DNA of 64,000 nt from Liolophura sinensis. Taxonomy: Eukaryota > Mollusca > Polyplacophora > Chitonida > Chitonidae. The notes beneath the pieces are model-generated. The model was not told the DNA's origin. It was given only the letters and a program-made list of their open reading frames with translations, and made no database searches. A program made the position numbers and the translations under genes. Every line of letters begins with the position of its first letter. Positions within the stretch are counted from its first letter, which is position 1. The DNA is taken from contig NC_088301.1 of assembly GCF_032854445.1 (NCBI RefSeq), forward strand, positions 30,548,402 through 30,612,401, given 5' to 3'. Of this stretch, positions 12,901 to 25,431 are shown piece after piece.

Positions 12901-15900
12901 GTAAGTGAAACCATCTCTGCTACGGACATTCAATTTTCTCCGGGGCTGACCGCTTGACCAGCGCTGTTAACTAGGTCTGTTTGGCCACCTCATCGATCGC
13001 CTCTCGTCTGAACATGTTTAGTTTTCATTAGCAGAAATGTGTTTTCCGCGTCCAGCTTGGTTTTGGTCGGTGAGCGCCATATGCGGACTGTGTAATGATG
13101 TTCTATCCCCGAGCTGATAGCAGACTATCAGTTTCCGGTTAACAAGGTCATGACCCCGGCGTTCATTCTTTATATTCTGATTCGCATTAACGTTATGACA
13201 ATATAACTTTACATACCGTGCATGTATGGTTGATTTTAAGAAACAATACTATACTAATGCCTTTCATTAAATGGTTCATGATTTGGGCACTGTTGTTTAC
13301 CAGTTTACTCCTTGAATCAACATTTTGATATTTCATTTTATATTATGAGCTTTGTGTGTGGCGCATACCTAATGGTACCAGGTCTGCGATAATTTACAAT
13401 TTCTGACAACAAAACTTGTTACTACAATCGAGATACAATGTGACAGATCACAGCGCTTTATGCCTGACTAATCATCCGTGACAGTCTCAGGTCACATCTG
13501 AGCCGTGACGGTTTCGTCGTGGTGGCATAAGTGTCCAACAAGGGTCGTAGTTGGTTGGTCATTTCTAATTCATCTTTGGTATAGCATACACATTCAACAG
13601 AGTGAACGAAATAGTTATGCAAAATATATCAAAATATTTGTAGTCACGTCAATGATTTGCCAACCCGCCTACCCATTATGTTGAGCTCCAAGAAGGACAA
13701 ATAGTAAGACTGTCAATTGTTACGTCTCATGTATTTCAAGCAGTGCACAACCCTGATCACAAGAGAGTCAAAACCCAGTTTGCTTGAACAAGCGATATGG
13801 TGGCGAATGTGTCCCTGATGATTACCAGTAACAGTCAGCAGTTCTGGATGATGTAGCCTGTATGACTGGCCATGCACCGATTAGGGATCGCTAGGAATTT
13901 GGTGGCGAACGACTGAGGGATGCTGCACAATGAGTTTTGCTCACAATCAATGACTATCGGCATTAGACTCCTGGTGCATCCAGCCTGTAACTCCCACGAG
14001 TCAAATGTAATGACTTTGTTACACGCGTGTCGATTGGTCATTTAGCCCCAAAAGACTTCGATGCCAATTAAGATATTAGATGTTATTTTTGGAAGGTGAT
14101 AGAAACCACAAATGTTCAAATTGTATGGGTACAAAATGAACGATATGTTTTCATAAAATGTTGATGTCATTTTGAAGTTCATCATAACACAATAACATAT
14201 ACAAACAAATATTTTTCTTTGACTTAGATGGAAATTAAAATGTACCAAAATCCCTGACGAAAAAATACCTATTCATCTTAACGTTATACAAACATACTTG
14301 TATTTTTTCTAAATCTGTCAATAATAACATTTTTAGGCGTGTTCATAAGAAGGCGTGGAGTGACAACAATGCTGAAGGCTGCATAGAAACAAACACAACA
14401 TTTTTTCCCGTATATATAATACCACAAATAAATAAATGGTGATCCATTCAATTTTTTTTGTCTGTTTCCTGAATTTGCCTATTTTAATCTCAGCCTCCCT
14501 GACCCCAGTAGAAATCTGCGTCATTTGGACATTCATTATTCCACTCAATTCTATCAACCTTGTTATTTGCAAAGGTGACGGCGAATGTCGCGGCAGAAAT
14601 GTGCTTCCATATTGTATTTTATGAAGGTCACGGTGACATTGAACGTTTACGATATTTACAGCACGCTGGGTTGTAACATAGAGGATTTACACCTGCAATG
14701 ACTCAGCCGAATGACAGTGAAATAATGCCCAGGTGATTAGCTCATCGTCGTTGCTGGCTGTGGCCATTTTCCCGGGTGTGTGATACCGTTCATGCATTTC
14801 ATATGATCAATACTGAGTCGCGTCGTAATGTGAAGGCTCATTGGCGTAGCCGGATCGTGCTAGGTCAGTTGCCGCTGTGACAAGCCTTGCACATGTGGCA
14901 GGTCTCCGCAAAATAGCCGCTGGGACTGTCAACCGGCTAGGAAAGAGACCTTCCACGCTTCGACTATCAAGCATACTCTTACTGAAATATTTATGGATGA
15001 ATTTCATCCATTGACCTCTGCAGTTGTAAAGACCCCGGAGAACTCTAGCAGCGGGCATTGCATGAACGCTTATAGGATGTAGGCCATCCTAAAATAGAAC
15101 TGGCCCTATTCTCTTCCTTGAGAAGGGGACAATTCTGAGGAATTCTAGACCAATGACGTCTAATATATTGCAATTACCATCACTGCATTCTTTTCTTTTA
15201 CCTAATTCTGGTTAAATCATGGTTCTGGGAGGGGGAGGGGGGGGGGGGGTAGAGAGGGTGTAATTTGCTACTATTTATGCATTTACATGAACAGTTTGAA
15301 TAAAACCCTAACTGAGGTAAATTGGCAAGAAGCCGTATTTCACCTACGATTTGCCAACTATCACACTGTCGTCGCTCCTCTGGATATACTTTCTGTGCTG
15401 TGCGTCTTTTATAGTAGCATTCCCTGGTGGTTCTCGGCTGTTAGTTTAAGCTATTTCACCTCTATTTTTATTGTTCTTTTTTGTGTTGGGGAAGATGGGA
15501 GAGGGTGCAATTTTTTGGCTCTTTGATGAGTTTTGCTTGGCAGGCTTGGGAGTTTACGGTCATGTGTGTTTTAGTGGGTATTAGTTGAAAACTTGGGCAG
15601 ATGCACACATAAAGGAAACCCGTGGCGAAAAATACCTGATTACGTCCGGGTGCAACAGCTTACCCCAATGGCGCTTTCAGGATCAAGCCCCCATTACAAT
15701 CATTTTGCCTCAAGTCGTTCTCTCATTGGCTGTTAGTAAACATATCTTTGAATCATGAGCCTTTTGTTTTCGCAAATGGATCTTCATATTGATGAAGGCT
15801 ATATATTGGGAACTCCCTCGCAGATTGACGGTCGTCCAAAATTATCAATGTCTGGCCTTTGTCATTCATACGAATTTTAAATCTGTCGTGTGTCAACAAA

Positions 15901-16735
15901 GAACGCTTATGAACCAAATAAAAGGGATTCCCTCTTACGTAAATGCATTAGGCACTCTCCTAGCATTGAAACTGATATTCCTGAAAAAAGAATTTTTGGC
16001 GATTGCGCTCTTCGTAACAGTTCACAGCACGGTATTTTTGACACCTGAATGGAGATTGTCTCAACTATGGAACAGAAGCAGAAGAGCAGAATATCAATGA
16101 ACAGTACTGGACATCATATGTTCGTTGGAGCAGGGGAGGTAACAAGAGTACTGGACGAGATGACCACGAAAGCAGCACAAGCTTTAAACCGATATCTCGA
16201 TATGACAAAGAGACTAGACATAGTGGTCACAAATGGATGTCAGTGTCATCAGAGATTGATCGGTTCCCGGAAGCCCCACGAACAAAGGGAGATAACACGG
16301 AGCGATTGAAGTTCATACTAGATGTTTGATGTATTAATTGTGCAACTGTCCGCAGCATTTCATAAACTCAAGTAGGATATGACGCCCTTGGTGTTTAATG
16401 ATACTGATGCTCTCTTCTCTGGATAGCCAAGATGGCTTCACAACTATTTCACAAATAACCGCCCTTCCAGTGTAATGAATGAAGAACCACTAATATGCAA
16501 CTAACTTTTAGTTAAAGGTAGGCCCAAATAAAGCGACAGGATTTTGTAACGTCAAGTATGTATTTATCAAAACAGATTGCTGGATAGAATAAACCCAGAG
16601 AAACTCCCGCTACTGATAATACAAATTTGTACCCAAGAATTCTTCCCTTATACAGCAGCGGTCAGAGTATTGGATAGAGGAAAATGGGGTGTCCGGAATA
16701 AAGCAACGACCTTTACAGAGTACCTTACAAATCGC
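12901..16735. other. gene-free stretch
   Basis: Open frames of 60-103 codons (such as 14807-15058 minus and 15789-16100 plus) show no recognised domain or convincing splice pair. A guanine run lies at about 15226-15250 on the plus strand. Confidence 0.45.
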
Positions 16736-16897
16736 CTGATTTATTTATTTATTTGATTGGTGTTTTATTTATTTGATCGATGTTAACGCCATACTTATGT
16801 ATTATGCTGGGAGGAAACCTGACAGAGCCCAGGGAAAACCCATGATCATAGGGTTCATGCGCTGGCTCGCTAATCCCCTCGACCACAGAGGCCCCAA
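16736..16897 (-). repeat. SINE family A, rearranged copy
   Basis: The T-rich tail and ttgattggtgttttattt segment are partly duplicated. The gggaggaaacctgacagagc block follows, and the copy ends near gaccacagaggcccc, the end of the tRNA-like head. The middle is deleted. Confidence 0.75.
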
Positions 16898-18300
16898 ATC
16901 TCCTGATTCAACAACTGTAACTTTACTGAGGGTTATCAAATACCATTAAAAAATCCATTTTGTTTTACGGAAATGTTCTTCAAAAAATGCCGTATGTACT
17001 CGAAATGGCCAAATGTTTAGACAGTATTGAGTGATTAAAGATAAAGTGCCACTCAAAACAGACAGAATTAAGTGATCAATGACTGCCAGGTAATGACTAA
17101 TCAAACCCTGATGACGTATGCAAATCGCTCACTTTATGCCTGAGCTATCGGAAAAAACAATGACAAACAATTCTAAATTTGGCTGGAAACAGTTAATACA
17201 TAGAAACATTAGTCACTGTGCATTTGTAGGCCTGTAAGGGATGGGATAAGGTGATAAATGGTCGACCTCTTAACAACTGAAACTTTGAACGCAAACTGTT
17301 TGGTAAATTAAGTCAGCCTGAAAGAAAACCCAATCAACTGTTAATATAAATTAATCATAGTCTCCCTGATTCAGCTGTGGCGAGGAAACAGTTCTAAGCC
17401 TCTTGTTTGGAATCTTTTCTCGCGCAGAAAAAACGGCTATTTTGGCAGCGATCCAAACTGTTAGTTTTTCTCCACTTCTTTTGTCTGAAGTTGTCCAGGG
17501 CAGGCTAAGGTTACCTACATCAGTTTACCCTGGGATGAGCGCCTCGCACGCAAGGATTGGACAAGTAAACAGATATAAAGAGAACCCTAAACGTTACAGT
17601 CTAACTCGCTGTTAAGGGAAAATATGGACTTGTATGTCACAGAGTCTTGCAAAATTACTTCTACATTTCAAATATCTCAACGTATAAAGGAATGCCTTGG
17701 ATTTGAAGAGGAAGCGTGTCAAAACATTTTGTCCTGTGTTTCCTTTTTTTTTTTTGAACTTGTTCTCCACATCAGAATATTCATGTTTTCACTCGCTTTG
17801 TCTTGTATAGTCTTTATTTACGTGAACGGCAGTTTAGGGCTTTAAGGCACTCCGGGTCCATTATTACCAGAGGTCACGTTAGTTGCCGCTCCCTTTTTTC
17901 AGATCTGAAGTATCACCTATCCCAAACCAGTGGACTGACTTTCCTATCGAATTCTTGATTCCATAATTCCTTGAGGAAAGACAGCTCTAAATTTACTTCA
18001 TTTTACTTGACGTCTTTTTGTGTTTTTTCTCAATTCGCAGAGAAGTCACGTGAATCATGTGTTCTAGTGCATGGAATTAACTGCATATCTTACCGCATAT
18101 CTTACTGTCGTGATATTAGCATGAACACGCCATAATTTAAATATACCATGCCCTCTTGAACTTCTCTTTAATGTCATATTTAAGTTTCCAATATTTTATG
18201 ATAAGGATTAAATCTTGTCCTAACAGGAAAATCGCTAGTTTTACAATCTAAGTACAATCTTTTATTACCTCCTGCAAAGACCTGTCTCTCTCTGCCTTCC
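16898..18300. other. gene-free stretch
   Basis: No recognised gene. The 70- and 73-codon frames at 17403 and 17624 have no recognisable domain and no clear splice context. Confidence 0.45.
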
Positions 18301-18725
18301 TGTCAGCAACTGTACGGAAAAAGTTACGGATGGATTTGTATAAAATTTGGTGCACAGCTTGGCCTTGGTTCAAGTATCAACCTGTCAAATTTTGGTGATC
18401 TGGATCTGCATCCGTATCCAAGAAACTTTAAAGGAATTCTGCACCTGTCAAATGTTTGTCAGCAACTTGAGAAAAAAATAATCATGGATTTTGATGAAAG
18501 TTGGTGGGGTGATTTTAGCCCTGGCACAATCTCATTTGTGTGGATCTGAATCCGGATCTAGAAATTTTCTAAACGATCCTTCACCACTGTCAGCTGGATG
18601 ATAGTTGATGAAAATTTGTGAACAAGTATACACCTTGCCACAAACAGCAAACCTTTCATTGTTGTGGTGGTCAGAATCAAGACACGATCTACCAATTTGT
18701 GAACCATTCTTCACCAGATGTCAGA
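18301..18725. repeat. Three degenerate units of a dispersed repeat
   Basis: Units start near 18301, 18459 and 18598. Each carries a diverged version of a gtcagcaact/acggattttgatgaaa module, and the first two add a ggatctg-rich end (for example gtggatctgaatccggatct). The third is weakest. I recall similar modules in several animal genomes but cannot name the family. Confidence 0.5.
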
Positions 18726-18904
18726 TGTGTTACTCTCTGTGAGCAATTTATAATTTTAAAAGTAATGTAAAGTAAGGGAAAGAATGACAGGGAAAGGAAC
18801 TTTGAACATGTGTGATAAGCTGGGCATTCAAATAAATAATGTACATTACATGTACTCACGCATTTCCTCATGCCTTGGAAGTTAGTACGCCAGAACGGCG
18901 CACT

Positions 18905-19114
18905 TACCTAGGAGTCTCTCACCGGTCGTTGGGAGTTCGGCTCATACTGTCTTCCTTTCCGGCCGTGCGTGGGAAGGTCTGCCAGCAGCCTGTGGATGGT
19001 CGTGAGTTTTCCCGGGCTCTGCCCGGTTTCCTCCCACCATATTGCTGGCCGCCGTGGTATAAGTGAAATATTTTTGAGTGCTGCGTAAAACACAAATCAA
19101 ATAAATAAATAAAT
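18905..19114 (+). repeat. SINE family A, 5'-truncated copy
   Basis: Contains the ccgtgcgtgggaaggtctgc block, the gggctctgcccggtttcctc block, the ggccgccgtggtataagtga block and the caaatcaaataaataaataa tail. The tRNA-like head is missing or unrecognisable. It lies directly before the 55-bp array. Confidence 0.85.
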
Positions 19115-19129
19115 CATGTCTTCTCTAGG

Positions 19130-22100
19130 ATTAAAGTCTTACATTACTTTCACATTTCCCAAGATCTCACCATGGTTTTCTATAGTCTTACGTCACCCTC
19201 ACATTTTCCAGTATTCCACCATAGTCTTTTCTAGGAGTATAGTCTTACATTGCTATCGCATTTCCCAATAATCTTCATTTCTCAATACTCCAATACTCCA
19301 CCTTGGATTTCTATGGGACAAAAGTCTGACATTACCCTCGCATTGCAAAAAAACATGGACTTCACCATGGCCTTCCCCAGGAATATAGTCTTACAGTGCT
19401 CTCGCATTTTCCGCATCCACCATGACCATCTCTAGGAGTATAGTCTTACATTGCTCTCGCATTCTGCCAATCCACCATGACCATCTCTGAGAGTGCAGTC
19501 TTACATTACTCTTGCATTCTGCCAATCCACCATGACCGTCTCTGGGATTACAGTCTTACATTACTCTCGCATTTTCCCAATCCACCATGGTCATCTCTGG
19601 GAGTACAGTCTTATATTACTCTCGCATTTTCCAAATCCACCCTGACCACCTCTATGAGTACAGCCTTACATTACTCTCGCATTTTCCCAACCCACCATGA
19701 CCATCTCTGGGAGAACAGCCTTACATTACTCTCGCATTTTCCCGATACACCATGACCATCTCTCGGAGTACAGCGTTACATTACTCTAGCATTCTGCCAA
19801 TCCACCATGACCATACCTGGGAGTACAGTCTTACATTACTCTCGCATTTTCCCAACCCAGCATGACCATTCCAAAAGTACAGTCTTACATTACTCTCGCA
19901 TTTTCCAAATCCAAGATGACCACCTCTAGGAGTACAGCCTTACATTACTCTCGCATTTTCCCATTCCACCATGACCATCTCTGGGAGTACAGTCTTACAT
20001 TACTCTCGCATTTTCCCAAACCAGCATGACCATTCCAAAAGTACAGTCTTACATTACTCTCGCATTCTGCCAATCCATCATGACCGTATCTGGGAGTACA
20101 GTGTTACATTACTCTCGCATTTTCCCGATCCACCACAACCATATCTGGGAGTACAGTATTACAATGCTCTCGCATTTTCCCAATCTACCATGACCATCTC
20201 CGGGAGTACAGCCTTACAATACTCTCGCATTTTCCCGATACACCATGACCATCTCTGGGAGTACAGTGTTACATTACTCTCACATTTTCCCGATCCACCA
20301 TGACCATCTCTGGGAGTACAGTTTTACATTACTCTGGCATTCTACCAATCCACCATGGTCATCTCTGGGAGTACAGTCTTACATTACTCTCGAATTTTCC
20401 CAATCCACCATGGTCATCTCTGGGAGTATAGTCTTACATTACCCTCGCATTTTCCCAACCCAGCATGACCATTCCGGAAGTACAGTCTTACATTACTCTC
20501 GCATTTTGCCAATCCACCATGGTCATCTCTGGGTGTACAGTCTTACATTACTCTCGCATTTTGCCAATCCACCATGGTCATCTTTGGGAGTATAGTCTTA
20601 CAATACTCTCGCATTTTCCCGATACACCATGACCATCTCTGGGAGTACATCCTTACATTACTCTCGCATTTTCCAATCCACAATGACCATTTCTCGGAGT
20701 ACAGTTTTACATTACTCTGGCATTCTACCAATCCACCATGGTCATCTCTGGGAGTACAGTCTTACATTACTCTCGAATTTTCCCAATCCACCATGGTCAT
20801 CTCTGGGAGTATAGTCTTACATTACCCTCGCATTTTCCCAACCCAGCATGACCATTCCGGAAGTACAGTCTTACATTACTCTCGCATTTTGCCAATCCAC
20901 CATGGTCATCTCTGGGTGTACAGTCTTACATTACTCTCGCATTTTGCCAATCCACCATGGTCATCTTTGGGAGTATAGTCTTACATTACTCTCGCATTTC
21001 CCAATCCACCATGATCATCTCCGGGAGTACATCCTTACATTACTCTCGCATTTTCCAATCCACAATGACCATTTCTCGGAGTACAGTGTTACAGTACTCT
21101 AGCTTTCTGCCAGTCCACCATGACCATATCTGGGAGTACAGTCTTACATTACTCTCGAATTTTCCCGATCCATCATGACCATCTCTGGGAGTGCAGTCTT
21201 ACATTACTCTTGCATTTTTCCAATCCATCATGGTCATCTTTGGGAGTACAGTCTTACATTACTCTCGAATTTTCCCAATCCACCATGGTCATCTATGGGA
21301 GTACAGTGTTACATTACTCTCGAATTTTCCCAATCCACCATGACCATTCGGGAAGTACAGTCTTACGATACTCTCGCATTTTGGCAATCCACCATGGCCA
21401 TCTCTGGGAGTGAAGTGTTACATTACTCTCGCATTTTGCCAATCCACCATGGTCATCTTTGGGAGTACAGTGTTACATTACTCTCGAATTTTCCCAATCC
21501 ACCGTGGTCATCTATGGGAGTACAGTGTTATATTACTCTCGAATTTTCCCAATCCACCATGACCATTCCGGAAGTACAGTCTTACATTACTCTCGCATTT
21601 TGGCAATCCAGCATGACCATCTCTGGGAGTGCAGTGTTACATTACTCTAGCATTTTGCCAATCCACCGTGACCATCTCTGGGAGTACAGTCTTACATTAC
21701 TCTAGCATTCTGCCTATCCACCGTGACCATCTCCGGGAGTACAGTCTTACATGACTCTGGCATTCTACCAATCCACCATGACCATCTCTGGGAGTGCAGT
21801 CTTACATTACTCTCGCATTTCCCAATCCAGCATGACCATCTCTGGGAGTACAGTCTTACATTACTCTCGCATTTCCCAATCCAGCATGACCATCTCTAAG
21901 AGTGCAGTCTTACATTACTCTCGCATTTCCCAATCCAGCATGACCATCTCTGAGAGTGCAGTCTTACATTACTCTCGCATTTTCCCAATCAACCATGGTC
22001 ATCTCTTGGAATATAGTCTTACATTACTCTCACATTCTGCCAATCCACGATGACCATCTCTAGGAGTACAGCCTTGCATTACTCTCGCATTCTGATAATG

Positions 22101-22135
22101 CACCATGACCATCTCTGGAAGTTTAGTCTTAAATT
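19130..22135. repeat. 55-bp minisatellite, about 54 units
   Basis: The consensus unit contains accatctctgggagtacag, tcttacattactctcgcatt and ttcccaatccaccatg. Units are spaced 55 bp, with some 52-54 bp variants. The edges are more diverged than the centre. A block of about 280 bp at 20320-20600 recurs almost unchanged at 20702-20980, showing duplication of several units together. Because 55 is not a multiple of 3, three units make one 55-codon cycle, and all three plus-strand frames run open for long stretches (up to 176 codons). That is a property of the repeat, not evidence of a gene. Confidence 0.95.
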
Positions 22136-23064
22136 TAACTCACCAAATAAATTCCGCATATCCCCAGAATTTTCTCCGAGAATATGTAGTTAACCCTGTC
22201 AAATAATTAAATAACTGTGTCGGAAATGGGCACAAATGGCATTTGCTGATTTCACAATCAGTTGCAGATCTTTACTATTCATGAGATAACTGTTTTTGAT
22301 TCCATTTGTAGGGATTGGATGAGAGAAGTATTATCACAAAAGAGCTTTTCTTAGATTCTCTTGCGGAATTAATCGTGGGGAATTCTAACTGCTCTGTCTG
22401 TATTCTGTACCGAATGATGTACCGAAAATGAAGGTTGTCCGTTAGGTGCGATGCATATTTCGTGCCACTGATACTTTTTTGTTTGTGTGCCACATGAACG
22501 AGGTGATAGTGAGTTGACGACAAGATGCATGAGATGGTTGTAAAAATATAGGAACGCAGACAGGCTGGAGGTGGGGGGTGGGTGGGGTTGGGGGGGTGGA
22601 AAGTCGGTGGTGGTAGGCAGTTGCCTTAGCTTGTGGGTAGGACTTCACGGATGATTGCGTGACACCAACACCCCTGAGCTCTCTCTGGTGTCTACACACA
22701 ACGGTTTACTCGCACGCACACTATGAAAAATGCCAGCTTAGCAAACCACCTGGGAGACTTCAGGAATTACATCTTGTCGCCCAGCAGAAAAAATCGATCA
22801 CAAACTTGTCAGTTTTAGTTCCATTTGTTTTTCAGGATCGGGCCCTCTCCGCATTCATTGACCTAACCTGTCATTGTACACCCTATTTGGAAATAAACTC
22901 TGTTTCGCCACCAGTGGATCATAAACTCTGAGGCTCTGAAAACACCAAGAGCTGGAGATGGTTGTCACCAAGATACACTGAATTTCCAGGTATTTGTAAA
23001 CATATTTATGCCTGATTGAACAGAACTGTGGTGTTAGATGCAGGGTTAGTTTGACGACTGATTA
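22136..23064. other. gene-free stretch
   Basis: A G-rich run (22561-22600, several runs of three or more G on the plus strand) is the only notable feature. The open frames here are short and overlapping. Confidence 0.45.
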
Positions 23065-23311
23065 TATTTATTTTTTTATTTATTAGATTGGTGTTTTACG
23101 CCATACTCAAGAATATTTCACTTACACGGAAGAAGAAACCAGGCAGAGACCGGCAAACCCAGGCAAACCCATGACCATCCGCAGGTTGCTGGAAGACCTT
23201 CCCACTTAAGGCCGGAGAGAAAACCAGCATGAGCTGGACTTGAACTCACAACGACCGCATTGGCTCCTGGGTCATTACGCTGCGCTAACCAACTGAGCCA
23301 CGGAGGCCCCC
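23065..23311 (-). repeat. SINE family A, near full-length copy
   Basis: Read on the minus strand it begins ggggcctccgtggctcagtt, with an A-box-like tggctcagttgg, then a B-box-like gagttcaagtcc. The tgggaaggtc, ccgcgg-poor middle and gtgttttacgcc-tail blocks follow. The tRNA-like head marks this as a Pol III-derived SINE. One internal segment around 23135-23165 is rearranged. Confidence 0.9.
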
Positions 23312-23381
23312 ACCCCCACCCCATGACTGATTATACGGAACAATATTCAATAGTAGTACATGTAGGAAGTTTATTCTTAAT

Positions 23382-25116
23382 AAATATATCTTAATATCTA
23401 ATGAAAAAATAGAAATGTCGCAAAAATGAGCATGCTGTCAGTACTTATGAATGCAACAAGATGAGAAAGCAAAGAGTTCATAACTGTCATAAAAATCTTA
23501 GGGCCGCTTTTTACGTAGGTATACGTTAGGTTACGTAGGTGACGTATGTATAAGAAGGTAACCTCTGTTCTAGTGAAGAGGGAATAAGGTGGGGCCTGTG
23601 TTCGGGTGCTGTAGGTATAAGAAGGTGTTAACCTCTGTTCTGGTGATGAGGGAACAAGGTGGGGCCTGTGTTCCGGTGACGTAGGTGTAAGAAAGTGTTA
23701 ACCTCTGTTCTGGTGATGAGGGAACAAGGCGGGACCTGTTTCCGGGTGATGTAAGTATAAGAAGGTGCTAACCTCTGTTCTGAACGGAAGAAGGTGGGAC
23801 CTGTTTGCGGGTGATGACGGAATAAGGTGGAACCAATCATTGGGTGACGACGGAAAAAGGTGGAGCCTATGTTCGGATGATGACGGAACAACATGGAGCC
23901 TGTGTTCGGATGATGACGGAATGAAGTCGGATCTATTTTCGTGTGAAGACGGAACAACGTGGGAGCTATTCCCGGGTGATGACGGAATAAGGTGGAACGT
24001 ATGTTTTGTTGATGACGGAATAAGGTTGAACCTATTTCTGGGTGATGACAGGATAAAGTGGGACCTGTTTCCGGGGGATGACGGAACAACGTGGAACGTA
24101 TTTCCGGGTGATGACGGAATAAGGTGGAACCAATCATTGGGTGACGACGGAAAAAGGTGGAGCCTATGTTCGGATGATGACGAAAGAAGGTTGGACCTAC
24201 TTCCGTGTGATGACGGAACAACATGGAACCTATTTCCGGGTGATGACGGAATAAGGTGGAACCAGTTACCGGGTGACGACGGAACAAGGTGGAGTCTGAA
24301 CGGAAGAAGGTGGGATCTGTTTGCGGGTGATGACGGAATAAGGTGGGACCAGATGACATCGGAATAAAGTGAGACCTTTTTCCGGGGGAAGACGGAACAA
24401 CATGGAATTTAAATTCGAATGATGGCGGAATAAGGTCGGATCTATTTTCGTGTGATGACGGAACAGCGTGGGACCTATTTCCGAGTGATGACAGAACAAG
24501 GTGGAACCTATGTTCGGATGATGACGGAATAAGGTCGGACCTACTTCCGTGTGATGACGGAACAACATGGTATTTCCGGGTGATGACGGAATAAGGTGGA
24601 ACCAGTTACCGGGTGACGACGGAACAAGGTGGAGCCTATGTTCGGATGATGACGGAATAAGGTCGGACCTACTTCCGTGTGATGACGGAACAACGTGGCA
24701 CCTGTTTCCGAGTGATGATAGAACAAGGTGGAGCCTGTGTTCGGATGATGACGGAATGAAGTCGGATCTATTTCCGTGTGATGACGGAACAACGTGGGAC
24801 CTATTTCCGGGTGATGACGGAATAAGGCGAGACCTTTTTCCGGGTGATGACGAAATAAGGTGGGACCGATTTCTCGGGTCGGCTGACGAGATTAGGTGTG
24901 ACCTATTACCGAGTTGCCTATGTTCGGGTGATAACGAAATAAGGTGAGGCCTATTTGCGGGTGATGACGGAATTAGGTGGAATATATGTTCGGGTGATGA
25001 CAGAATAGGGTGGGGCCTATTTCAGACCTTAATGTGATAGTGTGTTTTAACCAGTATATACGGGTCAGCACCGTGCAGGAGTCATCATATATAACATGAC
25101 CAATAAAACATGCCAC
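23382..25116. repeat. Segmental duplication, copy 1 (with expanded array)
   Basis: A left flank (23382-23590, starting aaatatatcttaatatctaa) and a right flank (about 25030-25116, ending aataaaacatgccac) enclose the 33-bp minisatellite. Both flanks recur in the same order at 25124-25431 with very few differences. Confidence 0.9.
23575..25025. repeat. 33-bp minisatellite, about 44 units
   Basis: The unit resembles gggtgatgacggaataaggt followed by ggaacctatttcc. It is 33 bp, so each unit is 11 codons. Both strands stay open: plus reads DDGIRWNLFPG-like repeats (200 codons at 23765) and minus reads FRHHPEIGSTL-like repeats (243 codons at 23628-24359). Frames shift between neighbouring blocks, there is no splice or start context, and the duplicate copy lacks the array, so I treat it as non-coding. 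Confidence 0.9.
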
Positions 25117-25123
25117 AGCCACC

Positions 25124-25431
25124 AAATATATCTTAATATCTAATGAAAAAATAGAAATGTCGCAAAAAATGAACATGCTGTCAGTACTTATGAATGCAAC
25201 AAGATGAGAAAGCAAAGGGTTCATAACTGTCATAAAAATCTTAGGGCCGCTTTTTACGTAGGTATACGTTAGGTTACGTAGGTGACGTAGGTATAAGAAG
25301 GTAACCTCTGTTCTAGTGACGAGGGAATAAGGTGGGGCCTTATTAATGCGATAATGTGTTTTAACCAGTATATACGGATCAGCACCGTGCAGGAGTCATC
25401 ATATATAACATAACCAATAAAACATGCCACT
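25124..25431. repeat. Segmental duplication, copy 2 (array unexpanded)
   Basis: Repeats the left flank of copy 1 (25124 to about 25320) and, after only a single array-like unit (gagggaataaggtggggcct), the right flank (25345-25431). It shows the locus in either the pre-expansion or the collapsed state. Confidence 0.9.

Noticed and set aside
21175-21705. 176-codon plus-strand frame
   Set aside because: Product of the 55-bp array, with overlapping open frames of the same peptide.
23628-24359. 243-codon minus-strand frame of FRHHP-type repeats
   Set aside because: Produced by a 33-bp minisatellite open on both strands; no splice, start or conservation evidence, and the duplicated copy lacks it.
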